Assembly: GCA_041390125.1 (NCBI GenBank)
Contig: JAWKQN010000006.1
Coordinates: 1 to 64,000 of the forward strand
Source of the DNA: Gemmatimonadota bacterium
Lineage (GTDB): Bacteria; Gemmatimonadota; Gemmatimonadetes; Longimicrobiales; Gaopeijiaceae
Length of the DNA: 64,000 bases
Reading direction: 5' to 3'
Below are positions 26,201 through 34,555 of the stretch, piece by piece. Each line of letters starts with the position of its first letter. Positions within the stretch are counted from its first letter, which is position 1. Under the pieces are notes generated by a model that was given only the letters and a program-made list of their open reading frames with translations, searched no databases and was not told the DNA's origin. The position numbers and the translations under genes were made by a program.

Positions 26201-26428
26201 TTACCTCGCGAGCTCGTTCAGCGCAGCCCGGTACCGACGACTCGCAGTGACTGCATGCTCCAAGGCCTCGAGGACGTCGGGATCGCAGGGACTGATCAGG
26301 ATGCCACGATCCACCACGATGGCGAATACCTCGTCGCCGGCGGAAAGCTTGAGGCGGTCGACCATCTCCTTGGGTAGCGTCGCCCCGAGGGAGGCTCCGA
26401 TCTTCCGCAGCTTCATGCGCTTGATCAT
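26201..26428 (-). CDS. AbrB/MazE-type antitoxin, no toxin adjacent
   Basis: The 75-residue protein starts 'MIKRMKLRKIGASLGATLPKEMVDRLKLSAGDEVF' when read in parts, a SpoVT-AbrB swapped-hairpin domain, followed by 'DPDVLEALEHAVTASRRYRAALNELA', a tail typical of antitoxins paired with Doc (death-on-curing) toxins. No Doc-like gene follows; the sigma factor converges from the left. The ATG overlaps the stop of the upstream 68-residue gene (ATGA), so the pair forms one operon. Confidence 0.82.
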   Translation of the reverse strand: MIKRMKLRKIGASLGATLPKEMVDRLKLSAGDEVFAIVVDRGILISPCDPDVLEALEHAVTASRRYRAALNELAR

Positions 26429-26631
26429 TCCCGCGCCGCCCTCAGGTTCGGAGCCGACTGAGCAGCGACCGTGAGGATCTCGTCCGTCTCGGGGTCGACA
26501 CCCACCAGCACGTCCGGCACGGTCACCCCGCTCTTCTCGAACTTCAGGAGACGATACCTGTAGATCACTTCGACGCGCCCTCGCTCCGGACTAAGAGCGT
26601 AGCCCCGTTCTCCTTCCTTCAGGATCTTCAT
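26425..26631 (-). CDS. Small hypothetical protein paired with AbrB antitoxin
   Basis: The 68-residue protein ('MKILKEGERGYALSPERGRV', '...EVIYRYRLLKFEKSGVTVPDVLVG', '...PETDEILTVAAQ') is a compact beta-rich polypeptide without signal peptide. It is translationally coupled to the AbrB-type gene. Position would fit a toxin, but the sequence matches no toxin I know. An open frame ending at 26635, just upstream, reads 'NGERWHIKAYFIDEPDGRRR' and may be the remnant of another small gene. Confidence 0.6.
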   Translation of the reverse strand: MKILKEGERGYALSPERGRVEVIYRYRLLKFEKSGVTVPDVLVGVDPETDEILTVAAQSAPNLRAARE

Positions 26632-26816
26632 CGATCAACGCTCCGATCGGTGAACACCGATGAACGTCGCCGCCCATCAGGTTCGTCGATGAAGTAGGCC
26701 TTGATGTGCCAACGCTCTCCATTCAAGGTCGACCGCTGCAGGCCCACGAGCAACTGTGGGTTCGTCAGGCAGCTCCCCCGTGAACCGCTGACGGGTCTCG
26801 GGGCTGGGGCCAGCCC

Positions 26817-27059
26817 TCACGCCTCCCCGCACACCCAGCCCGCCCGAACCCCGTCGACCACCAGCGCGACCCCCAGCAGCGTGCCCGCAATCACCCAGTA
26901 GCTGCTCACCGGGAGCACCAGGCTCGCGAGAAGGTGGAGCGCGTACCCGGGCGCGGCGAGCACCCGTCGGCTCCATTCCGGTCCCACGGGGGCCACGAGC
27001 AGCCCCACCTCCGCAGCGAGCACCGCCGCGCTGGCGGCCCACGTCCTGAGTCGATTCAT
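26817..27059 (-). CDS. Small membrane protein
   Basis: An 80-residue product with two predicted hydrophobic segments ('TWAASAAVLAAEVGLLVAPV' and 'VIAGTLLGVALVVDGVRAGW') separated by an Arg-containing loop and an intermediate 'YALHLLASLVLPV'. No family is recognised and the ribosome-binding site is weak. It lies alone between the leftward antitoxin operon and a rightward acetyltransferase. Confidence 0.5.
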   Translation of the reverse strand: MNRLRTWAASAAVLAAEVGLLVAPVGPEWSRRVLAAPGYALHLLASLVLPVSSYWVIAGTLLGVALVVDGVRAGWVCGEA

Positions 27060-27136
27060 CGGTCTGTCCGTGAAAGCCCGGCTGGCGTCACCGGGTATAT
27101 CCTACCCCATCCTCTCCAACCGATCCCGAGACGTGC

Positions 27137-27748
27137 ATGCCTCAACACCGTGCCCAACGGTCGGCTGAAGGCCGGCCTTTGGACCTCGAACTACGAGAAG
27201 CGGGCGCCGAAGACCTGGTCGGACACGCCGCCCTCTCGATCGCGTTCGAAGTGGACCGCGTGCTCGCCCTCGCGCCGGGCGGTGGACCTCGCGACCTGGT
27301 GGAGCGCGATCTGCCAGACCCCTGGATCAAGGACTACGACGCCGAAGAGGGCGCCAGCCCGTCTTCCTGGCCCGTACGCTTCGACACGTCGAGCTGGCGC
27401 ATCCTCTCCGCCTGGCACGGACAGGAGCGCGCGGGCGGAGTGGTGCTGATCGCCGGGGACCCGGGCATCGACATGCTCGAGGACCGCTCGGACCTCGCGT
27501 TGATCTGGGACCTGCGGGTCGCGCCCGCGTTCCGGGGGCGAGGCGTAGGTGGGGCGCTGCTACGCGCGGCCCTCGATTGGGCCCGCTCGCGGGGCTGCCG
27601 GGAGCTCAAGGTCGAGACCCAGACCATCAACGTAGCGGCGTTCCGCTTCTACGAACGGCAGGGGTTCGAGCTGCGCGCCGTGAACCCGGGAGCCTACGCC
27701 ACGCTCCCCGACGAGATCCAGCTGCTCCTCTACCGCCCGATCGCATGA
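27137..27748 (+). CDS. GNAT family N-acetyltransferase
   Basis: The 203-residue protein has a clear GNAT core in its C-terminal half: 'LIWDLRVAPAFRGRGVGGAL' (motif A, R-G-x-G-x-G), 'CRELKVETQTINVAAFRFYE' and 'RQGFELRAVNPGAY'. The combination 'ALIWDLRV' with 'ETQTINVAA' resembles streptothricin-type acetyltransferases, but the substrate cannot be assigned. ATG 27137 is the first start. It converges on lepB with a gap of 27 nt. Confidence 0.87.
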   Translation: MPQHRAQRSAEGRPLDLELREAGAEDLVGHAALSIAFEVDRVLALAPGGGPRDLVERDLPDPWIKDYDAEEGASPSSWPVRFDTSSWRILSAWHGQERAGGVVLIAGDPGIDMLEDRSDLALIWDLRVAPAFRGRGVGGALLRAALDWARSRGCRELKVETQTINVAAFRFYERQGFELRAVNPGAYATLPDEIQLLLYRPIA

Positions 27749-27775
27749 CCGGTCGGCACGGGGTCGAGATGCCCC

Positions 27776-28558
27776 CTACCGCACCTGCGCGCCGATCCGC
27801 CCCGCCCGGACCTCCCGGAAGAACCGGAACGGCTTGAGCGACTGCTTGTCGTAGGAGTAGTAGATCCGCGACGCGCGTCCCTCCAGGCGCCAGCCCTCGA
27901 GCAGGCCCCAGTAGCGGGAGTCCAGGCTGCGGTCGCGGTTGTCTCCCAGCATGAAGTAGCGGTCCTCGGGCACCACGATGGGACCCCAGGTGTCGCGCGT
28001 GGGGCGGTAGGCGTTGCGATCCACACCGGGCGCCAGGTAGTCGAGCTGCCAGCGCATCCAGGGGTGGGAGTCGTCGCCGGCGGGATCGTCGTGGCGGACG
28101 TAGGGCTCGTCCTGCAGCACGCCGTTCCGGTACAGCGCCTTGTCACGCATCTCGAGCGTGTCGCCCGGCATGCCGATCAGGCGCTTGACCAGCTTCAGCT
28201 CCTGCTCGTGCGGGGGATCGAAGACGATCACGTCCCCGCGCTCCGCGTGCGAATAGCCGGGGATGCGCAGGCCCGGCTCCCCCGTGAACGGCAGGCGGCT
28301 TCCGATGGCGGCCCGGTTCACGATCAGGTAGTCCCCCACCAGGAGCGTGTTCTCCATGGAGCCGGACGTGATCACGAACGTCTGCAGCAGGAACGTCCGC
28401 ATCACCAGGAACAGCGCGAACGCGAACAACCCGGACTTGGCCCACTCCCAGGCGACGCTCTGCGATGGCGTCTCGGGCTCCTGGCGCCCGCCCGCGGCCC
28501 GGCGCGTGGGCGCGCCCTCCGGCATCGACTCCTTCCCTGCCGGCCGTTCCTTCGCCAT
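27776..28558 (-). CDS. lepB: Signal peptidase I
   Basis: The 260-residue membrane protease removes signal peptides of secreted proteins. One N-terminal transmembrane helix (about 43-60) is followed by box B 'SGSMENTLLVGD' with catalytic Ser67, box D 'KLVKRLIGMPGDTLEM' with catalytic Lys125, and box E 'GDNRDRSLDSRYWG'. The cytoplasmic N-terminus is Glu/Arg-rich. It is last in the leftward panB-panC-yqeK-lytR_C-lepB run, 33 nt after the LytR_C gene. Confidence 0.95.
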   Translation of the reverse strand: MAKERPAGKESMPEGAPTRRAAGGRQEPETPSQSVAWEWAKSGLFAFALFLVMRTFLLQTFVITSGSMENTLLVGDYLIVNRAAIGSRLPFTGEPGLRIPGYSHAERGDVIVFDPPHEQELKLVKRLIGMPGDTLEMRDKALYRNGVLQDEPYVRHDDPAGDDSHPWMRWQLDYLAPGVDRNAYRPTRDTWGPIVVPEDRYFMLGDNRDRSLDSRYWGLLEGWRLEGRASRIYYSYDKQSLKPFRFFREVRAGRIGAQVR

Positions 28559-28591
28559 GCCTTCCTCGCCTCCTGGACCTGACTCGCTCGG

Positions 28592-29080
28592 TCAGCGCCG
28601 CAACCAGGGAATATAACCCCGCGGATCCCACCAGGGTCGCGCGGGCGCGGGGGGCGGCGCCTCCACCGGAGGGGCCCAATCCGTGCCCAGGATCACGGTG
28701 ACCTCGAGCAGCCGGGTCGAGTCCGGCTCGCTCTCCACCGTCTCCAGCCCCAGCGCCCCCGCCACCCGGCGGGCCAGCGCCGGACGCCCCACCCGGTCGA
28801 TCACTACGGAGGGACGGTCCGCGAAGTTCTGGGCGTTCTGGAAGGCCACGACATCGAAGCCCGCATCGCGGAGCACGTCCGTGGCCGCCCGGGCGACGCC
28901 GGGGGTCCCGCCCCCGTTCAGGACCTCCACCCGCACGCGCTCGGCCACCTGGAGGGCCTCCGCCGTATCCGGCTCCTCGGCCGGGCCGGGAACTTCCGCG
29001 CGGGTGACCAGCAGGCCGGCGATCAGCCCCCCGCCGAACAGCACGGTGAGCACGAGGAGCCGGAGCGGTCCCTTAGTCAT
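28592..29080 (-). CDS. LytR C-terminal-domain protein
   Basis: The 162-residue protein has one N-terminal membrane anchor ('LLVLTVLFGGGLIAGLLV') and a LytR_C domain: 'VRVEVLNGGGTPGVARAATD' and 'LRDAGFDVVAFQNA' through 'LLEVTVILGTDW'. The C-terminus is Pro-rich. Such genes commonly follow yqeK; the ribosome silencing factor RsfS that often comes next is missing here. The ATG overlaps the yqeK end by 8 nt. Role unclear, possibly cell envelope. Confidence 0.85.
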   Translation of the reverse strand: MTKGPLRLLVLTVLFGGGLIAGLLVTRAEVPGPAEEPDTAEALQVAERVRVEVLNGGGTPGVARAATDVLRDAGFDVVAFQNAQNFADRPSVVIDRVGRPALARRVAGALGLETVESEPDSTRLLEVTVILGTDWAPPVEAPPPAPARPWWDPRGYIPWLRR

Positions 29081-29663
29081 GGTGACCGACGACGCGGTTC
29101 CAGCACCGCATGGTATACGCGGAGATCGGATGCCCGCGGTGGATGAGGTTGCGGATGCGGGCCGCCATGATGTCCTTGAGGACGGGCTCCAGCTCCTGGG
29201 GCATGCGGGCGCGCAGCGGGTCGCGCAGGTCGGGGAGCGAGGTGCGCCCCGGCTCCAGGAAGTCCGCGGCGGACAGCGCCTTGCCCAACCGGTCGAAGTC
29301 GGGGTGGCCGAGCGTGTGGAACGCCACCGCCAGCAGGAGCGAGCGATCCTCCACGCCCTCGCGCCCGAGCAGGATCGCCGCCGCGGGCCCGTGCAGCACC
29401 GCGCCCGGCAGATCGTGCAGGTCGGGCCCCAGCATCGGCCTCAGCGTCTCCGGATCGGCTTCGCGCAGCGCATCGTGCAGCCACCCGGCGGCGGCCCAGC
29501 GATCCGCTTCTGCCGGCGATTCGCCCAGCTCCTGCGCCCACGTGCGCATCAGGCGCGCCACGCGCTCCATGTGGGCCCGACGGGACGGCCCGGCCTCCGT
29601 CCAGGAGGGCAGCTCCCCGCGCGCCGCGGCGGCGACGATCGGGTGGGGCGCGGTGTGGCTCAT
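29073..29663 (-). CDS. yqeK: YqeK-like HD-domain hydrolase
   Basis: The 196-residue protein carries the HD fold: His in 'RAHMERVARL', the HD pair in 'WLHDALRE', His in 'VLHGPAAAIL', His in 'FHTLGHP' and Asp in 'SAADFLEPGR'. YqeK proteins hydrolyse diadenosine tetraphosphate symmetrically. The gene overlaps panC by 4 nt and the following LytR_C gene by 8 nt, indicating tight coupling. The call is to the family; specificity is inferred. Confidence 0.83.
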   Translation of the reverse strand: MSHTAPHPIVAAAARGELPSWTEAGPSRRAHMERVARLMRTWAQELGESPAEADRWAAAGWLHDALREADPETLRPMLGPDLHDLPGAVLHGPAAAILLGREGVEDRSLLLAVAFHTLGHPDFDRLGKALSAADFLEPGRTSLPDLRDPLRARMPQELEPVLKDIMAARIRNLIHRGHPISAYTMRCWNRVVGHHD

Positions 29664-30523
29664 CCTTCGGATCCCAGCACGGTGTTGTCGATGAGGCGGG
29701 TCTCGCCGCAATAGGCGGCCACGGCCAGCACTGCGCCCGGGCGCGCCACGTCCAGCGGCTCCAGCGTGTCGGGGTCCACGATCTCCTGGTACTGCGGCCG
29801 CAGCCGGCGCCGCGTCGCCACCTCCGCAAGATAGCGACCGAGCAGGGCGCTCGTGCTGCGGACGCCTCCGGCGAAGCCGTCGCGTGCGGTGGCCAGCCCC
29901 GCGGAGAGCCCGAGCGCGTCGCTGCGCTCGTCTTCCGACAGATATCGATTGCGCGAGCTCAGGGCCAACCCGTCCGGCTCGCGCACGATGGGCGCCACGT
30001 CCACCTCCACACCGAAGCCCAGGTCGGCGTTCATGCGCCGGATGAGCACCGACTGCTGGAAGTCCTTGCGACCGAAGACGGCCACGTCCGGCTCCACGAG
30101 CGCGAACAGCTTGGCCACCACGGTGAGCACACCACGGAAGTGCCCGGGCCGGTACGCGCCACACAGGCGATCCCCGGCGGGCCCCGGATCGACCGAGACC
30201 CGGGGCGGACCGGACGGCCACATGGCGTCGGGCGCGGGCGCGAAGACCACGTCGGCGCCGTGCGGCGCGAGCAGGGCGACGTCGCCGTCGAGATCACGCG
30301 GGTAGCGCTCCAGGTCCTCGCCCGGCGCGAACTGCAGCGGATTGACGAAGATGGACACCATCACCTCGTCCGCGCGGGCCCGGGCCCGGTCCACGAGCGA
30401 GAGGTGGCCTTGGTGCAACGCGCCCATGGTGGGCACCAGGCCCAGACGGCGCCCCCGGGCGTGCAGGTCACGGGAGTAGGCGCGTACGGCGTCCAGATCG
30501 TGGAGGATGCGGGCCGCGGACAC
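29660..30523 (-). CDS. panC: Pantothenate synthetase
   Basis: This 287-residue enzyme condenses pantoate and beta-alanine with ATP to give pantothenate, the last step before CoA synthesis. Key motifs are 'VPTMGALHQGHLSL', 'VSIFVNPLQFAPGEDLERYP', 'FGRKDFQQ' and 'LALSSRNRYLS'. It follows panB by 11 nt, and both belong to one leftward operon. Length and motifs are normal. Confidence 0.97.
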   Translation of the reverse strand: MSAARILHDLDAVRAYSRDLHARGRRLGLVPTMGALHQGHLSLVDRARARADEVMVSIFVNPLQFAPGEDLERYPRDLDGDVALLAPHGADVVFAPAPDAMWPSGPPRVSVDPGPAGDRLCGAYRPGHFRGVLTVVAKLFALVEPDVAVFGRKDFQQSVLIRRMNADLGFGVEVDVAPIVREPDGLALSSRNRYLSEDERSDALGLSAGLATARDGFAGGVRSTSALLGRYLAEVATRRRLRPQYQEIVDPDTLEPLDVARPGAVLAVAAYCGETRLIDNTVLGSEG

Positions 30524-30534
30524 GGGAAGAGGCG

Positions 30535-31365
30535 TCAGCGCTGGAAGGTGTGCTCGGGCCCGGGGAAGGTGCCGTCGCGCACCTCGTCCGCGAAGCGCGC
30601 CATGCCCTCGCGCACAGCGGTGTCCAGGTCCGCGTAGCGCTTGAGGAAGCGCGGACGGAAGTCCGCGTTCAGGCCCAGCGCGTCGTAGCAGACCAGCACC
30701 TGCCCGTCACAGCGCCGTCCGGCGCCGATCCCGATGGTGGGGATGGACAGCGATGCGGAGATCTCGCCCGCGATGTCCTCGGGGATCAGCTCCAGCACGA
30801 GCGAGAAGCACCCCGCCGCCTCCAGCGCCTGGGCTTCGTGCTTGATGCGGGCGCGGCTCTCCTCGTCCCGGGCCTGCACGCGGTGCCCACCGAGCTGGTG
30901 CACCGCCTGCGGCGTCAGACCCAGGTGCCCCATGACCGGGATGCCGATCTCCACGAGCGTGCGCACCGTCTCCAGGATCCGGGCGCCGCCGCCTTCGATC
31001 TTCACGGCGTGCACGCCCGTCTCCTTGAGGGCGCGCCCGGCGTTGGCGACCGCCTGCTCCACCGAGACCTGGTAGGTCAGGAACGGCAGGTCCAGCACCG
31101 TGAAGACGTTGGGCGCGCCCCGCCGCACGGCCTTGGCGTGGTGGATCATCTCGTCCAGCGTGACGGGCACGGTGGACTCGTAGCCCAACACCACCTGCCC
31201 GAGCGAGTCGCCCACCAGCAGCATGTCCACCCCGGCCGCCGCCAGCAGGCGCGCGAACGTGTAGTCGTAGGCCGTGAGCACGACGATGCGCTGTCCGTTC
31301 CGCTTCATCTCCGCGAAGCGGCGGACGCTGGGACGGGTGCCACCGGGGAGCGGAGGGCTCGACAC
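30535..31365 (-). CDS. panB: 3-methyl-2-oxobutanoate hydroxymethyltransferase
   Basis: The 276-residue enzyme makes ketopantoate from alpha-ketoisovalerate and methylene-THF. Seen motifs: 'VVLTAYDYTFARLLAAAGVD', 'LLVGDSLGQVVLGYESTVPV' in the metal site, 'VKIEGG' and 'GHLGLTPQ', and 'IGIGAGRRCDGQVLV'. It heads the leftward operon with panC, and diverges from the NFACT gene; the gap of about 150 nt would hold both promoters. Confidence 0.97.
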   Translation of the reverse strand: MSSPPLPGGTRPSVRRFAEMKRNGQRIVVLTAYDYTFARLLAAAGVDMLLVGDSLGQVVLGYESTVPVTLDEMIHHAKAVRRGAPNVFTVLDLPFLTYQVSVEQAVANAGRALKETGVHAVKIEGGGARILETVRTLVEIGIPVMGHLGLTPQAVHQLGGHRVQARDEESRARIKHEAQALEAAGCFSLVLELIPEDIAGEISASLSIPTIGIGAGRRCDGQVLVCYDALGLNADFRPRFLKRYADLDTAVREGMARFADEVRDGTFPGPEHTFQR

Positions 31366-31517
31366 GGCGTGGCCTCGATATGGGGAAATCGTTGAGGGGC
31401 AGACGCTTACGAGCGTGCGACGGCCAAGCTACCGGGCCGCCCCCCGCCTGTCAATCGACACCGACCGCCGCTGTGGCGCCGGTTGCCGGGACGGCCCCGC
31501 GGGCGAGAGCTTCCGCC

Positions 31518-33110
31518 ATGCCCACGCACTGGGATTCCGCCCTGGTCCGCGCCACCGCCGCCGAGCTGGGCGAGCGGCTGGCCGACGCGCGCCTGCAGGC
31601 CCTGTTCCTGGACCCGGGCGGCAAGCGTCTCTACGCCTTCTTCCGGTCGGGCACGCTGGAGGTCCGCCTGGACCCGCACGACACGGACGTGCGCTGGCGG
31701 GCGCCCGTGACGCCGTTCCCCGGGAGCGCGGCGCTCCCCGCCCGCGTGCGCGGCGTGCATGCCCCCCCGGACGAGCGGCGCTTCACGGTGGAGCTGAGCC
31801 GCGTACGCGGCAGCCCCCGCCGCCAGACGCTGGAGGTGGAGCTGATCCCGCGGCGGCTGAACGCGGTCCACACCGCCGACGGGCGGGTGGAGGCAGCGCT
31901 GCGGAGTGAGCCCCGGCTGGAGCGTGGCGCAGCCTACGCGCCGCCGGAGGGCGGGGCCCGGCCGGGAGCCGACGGGGCGCTGACGCGAGAGACGTTCGAA
32001 GCGCTCCAGGAGGAGCTCCCCGCGGACGGCGCCGAGCGGGCGCTCCTGTCGCGGCTGGCCTGGAGCAGCCCCCTGAACGCGGCCGCGCTCGTGTCGGACC
32101 GGGAGGGGCCCGAGTGGGGGTGGGCCCTGTGGCGCCGGTTGGCGGACGGCGTACGCGAGCCCGTCACGCTCGAGGGTCCGGGGGGACCGCAGCGCTATCC
32201 GGTGGCGGTGGGCGGCCTGGCGTGCACGCGTGCAGACGGGTTGCTGGATGCGGAGGCCGCCGCGCTCGCCCGCCCCACGCCGCCGTCCGCCGCGATGACG
32301 CGCCTCACCGAGCGCGTGACCGAGCTGGAGCGCCGGATCGCCGCGCTCGAGCGCGAGGCGGACGCGCCGGACGAGCCCGCCGAGCTGCGCGCGCGCGCGG
32401 ACCTGCTGTTGGCCCGCCTGCACACGGTGCCGAAGGGCGAGGCGGTGGTCACGCTCGAAGGCTTCGACGGCAGCCCGGTGCAGCTCGAGCTGGACCCGGC
32501 GCGCTCACCCCGCGAGAACGCGGACGACCTGTACGAGAAGGCCGGCCGGGCCGAGCGCGCCCGCGAGGCGCTGCCGGAGCGGATCGCGCGCACGCGCGAG
32601 TCGCTGGAGCGCGTGCAGGCGGGCCTGGAGCGCGCGCGCTCCGGCACCTGGACCGACGCCGACCTGAAGACGTGGCTCGGAGCGAAGCGCCCGGGGGCGC
32701 GCTCCGCGCGCAAGGCGAAGCCCCTGCCCTACCGTCCGTATCGCAGCTCGGGCGGGCTGGACATCTGGGTCGGCCGCGGCGCGCGCCACAACGACGAGCT
32801 CACCTTCCACGTCTCACGGCCCGGCGATGTGTGGATGCACGCCCGCGACGTGCCGGGCGCGCACGTGGTGCTGCGCTGGGACAAGGAGGATGCGCCCCCC
32901 GCCCGCGACCTGGCCGAGGCGGCCGCGCTGGCTGCCCTGCACTCCGGCGCGCGCCACAGCGCGCTCGTGCCCGTGGACTGGACGCGGCGGCGCTACGTGC
33001 GCAAGCCGCGGGGCGCCAAGCCCGGAAGCGTACGCATGGAGCGCGCGAGCACCGTGATGGCCCGGCCCGATCCGGATCTGGCGGAGCGGCTGGCGGTGGA
33101 GGAGGGGTAG
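31518..33110 (+). CDS. rqcH: NFACT family protein (RqcH/Rqc2 homologue)
   Basis: The 530-residue protein has an N-terminal NFACT-N part (from 'MPTHWDSALVRATAAELGERL'), a coiled coil (about 250-370, rich in E, R and A: 'TERVTELERRIAALEREAD') and the NFACT-R domain ('YRSSGGLDIWVGRGARHNDE', '...DVWMHARDVPGAHVVLRW'). RqcH binds stalled 50S subunits and adds C-terminal alanine tails that mark the chain for degradation. The start at ATG 31518 is chosen because the extension upstream lacks coding character. It ends 4 nt before the convergent HD-GYP gene. Confidence 0.88.
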   Translation: MPTHWDSALVRATAAELGERLADARLQALFLDPGGKRLYAFFRSGTLEVRLDPHDTDVRWRAPVTPFPGSAALPARVRGVHAPPDERRFTVELSRVRGSPRRQTLEVELIPRRLNAVHTADGRVEAALRSEPRLERGAAYAPPEGGARPGADGALTRETFEALQEELPADGAERALLSRLAWSSPLNAAALVSDREGPEWGWALWRRLADGVREPVTLEGPGGPQRYPVAVGGLACTRADGLLDAEAAALARPTPPSAAMTRLTERVTELERRIAALEREADAPDEPAELRARADLLLARLHTVPKGEAVVTLEGFDGSPVQLELDPARSPRENADDLYEKAGRAERAREALPERIARTRESLERVQAGLERARSGTWTDADLKTWLGAKRPGARSARKAKPLPYRPYRSSGGLDIWVGRGARHNDELTFHVSRPGDVWMHARDVPGAHVVLRWDKEDAPPARDLAEAAALAALHSGARHSALVPVDWTRRRYVRKPRGAKPGSVRMERASTVMARPDPDLAERLAVEEG

Positions 33111-33114
33111 CCCC

Positions 33115-34554
33115 TCAGGTCACGAAGTCCGAGACCCGGATGCCGTACTTCTGGGGATCGGTGGTCTTGATGATGGAGCGCTTGACCTCGCCCGTCACGG
33201 GATCGCGCTCGGACAGGTCGAGCGAATACGGCTCGGGGCGCGGGACGCCCATGGCGTCGGAGATGACCACGACGCGCGGCTGGTGCAGCTTCTCGGGGTC
33301 GGAGTTCGCCTGGGCCACCACGGCCATCTCCAGCGTGTCCAGGATGACCAGCGTCCCCACCGGGAAGACGCCCGTGGCGTTGATCAGCGCGCGCACCAAC
33401 AGCGGATCGAAGCCGCGCCGCGGATTCTCGCGCATCTCGCGCAGGACCTCGTCCGCGGGCCAGGGCTCGTACTGGTAGCTGCGGATGGACGTGCCGGCGT
33501 CGAAGGCGTCCGCCACGGCCACGATGCGCGAGAACAGGCTGGGCATGCGCGGACGCTTGTTCTGCGGATAGCCCGTGAGGTCGATCTTCATGTGATGCTC
33601 GTAGGCGATGAGCATCTGGCGGTACGGGACGTCCGCGAAGCCCTTCATCTCGAACAGCGTGAGCATGCCCTCGGTGGGATGCTGCTGCAGGATGCCCCAC
33701 TCCTCGTCCGTCAGGCCTCTCGGCTTGTTGATGATGGCCGAGTCGATCTTCATCTTGCCCACATCGTGGAACAGCGCGCCCAGGCCCAGCTCGTAGAGCT
33801 GACGCTTGTCCAGCCCCAATCGCTGACCGATCACCAGGCTGAAGATGCAGACGTTCACCGAGTGCGTGAACGTGTACTCGTCGAAGTCGCGCAGCGTGGT
33901 CATGGCGATCAGGGACGGCTCGTCCGAGAGCACCTGGTCCACGATGGTCTGCACCGCGCGCTTGATCTTGCGCACGTTGACGGCGCGCCCGAGACGCACG
34001 TCCGTCAGGACCTCCTTGGCCACCTTCACGGAGCGCACGTAGGTGCGCTTCGCGGCCTGGAGGTTCTCCTCCTCGACCGACTCCGGTGACTGCACTTCGC
34101 TCTCGGGCCGGAAGCGCAGGTGCTCGAGCCGGGCACCCTCCACGCCCGCCAGGAACGCGTCGTAGGGGTCCTCGCCCTGCGGGCGCCGCAACAGCAGCGA
34201 CAGGAACGGCGCCCACTCCTCACGGCGCACGCCCTGGAAGACGGTGAGCTCACCCAGCCCGTGGTCGGTGAACACCTTGCCGATGCTCCCGAACGTGGAG
34301 TAGTTGCTGAGCTCCAGCCGCAGGCGCGTCTCGTTCACGAAGAAGAACTCGCCCACGACACGCAGCTCGAGCGAGCCGTCCTCGCCCAACAATCCCGTGG
34401 TGAAGCTGTGCAGCTCGTCCAGCGCGTGCTGCACCGTCTCGTTCTCGATCGGATAGAACTTGAGCGCGCGCAGCAGGGCGTAGAGGGACGACAGGAAATG
34501 CCGTCCCTGCTCCTGCGCGCGTGCCGCTTCGGCGCGGTCCCGGGGCTCTTCCAC
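33115..34554 (-). CDS. HD-GYP domain protein, putative cyclic-di-GMP phosphodiesterase
   Basis: The 479-residue protein has an N-terminal helical/beta module ('FLSSLYALLRALKFYPIENE', 'LELRVVGEFFFVNETRLRL') and a C-terminal HD-GYP domain: 'FTHSVNVCIFS', 'GALFHDVGKMKID', 'HPTEGML', 'AYEHHMKIDLTGYP' and 'VADAFDAGTS'. The GYP motif is intact, so hydrolysis of cyclic di-GMP is likely. GTG 34554 is chosen because the HEAT-repeat gene stops at 34556, only 1 nt away. The N-terminal module resembles that of the HEAT protein. Confidence 0.87.
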   Translation of the reverse strand: MEEPRDRAEAARAQEQGRHFLSSLYALLRALKFYPIENETVQHALDELHSFTTGLLGEDGSLELRVVGEFFFVNETRLRLELSNYSTFGSIGKVFTDHGLGELTVFQGVRREEWAPFLSLLLRRPQGEDPYDAFLAGVEGARLEHLRFRPESEVQSPESVEEENLQAAKRTYVRSVKVAKEVLTDVRLGRAVNVRKIKRAVQTIVDQVLSDEPSLIAMTTLRDFDEYTFTHSVNVCIFSLVIGQRLGLDKRQLYELGLGALFHDVGKMKIDSAIINKPRGLTDEEWGILQQHPTEGMLTLFEMKGFADVPYRQMLIAYEHHMKIDLTGYPQNKRPRMPSLFSRIVAVADAFDAGTSIRSYQYEPWPADEVLREMRENPRRGFDPLLVRALINATGVFPVGTLVILDTLEMAVVAQANSDPEKLHQPRVVVISDAMGVPRPEPYSLDLSERDPVTGEVKRSIIKTTDPQKYGIRVSDFVT

Positions 34555-34555
34555 G

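Noticed and set aside
26640..26816. A short leftward frame ('NGERWHIKAYFIDEPDGRRR') as a full gene
   Set aside because: It lacks a good start and its upstream part is not protein-like; mentioned only as a possible remnant.
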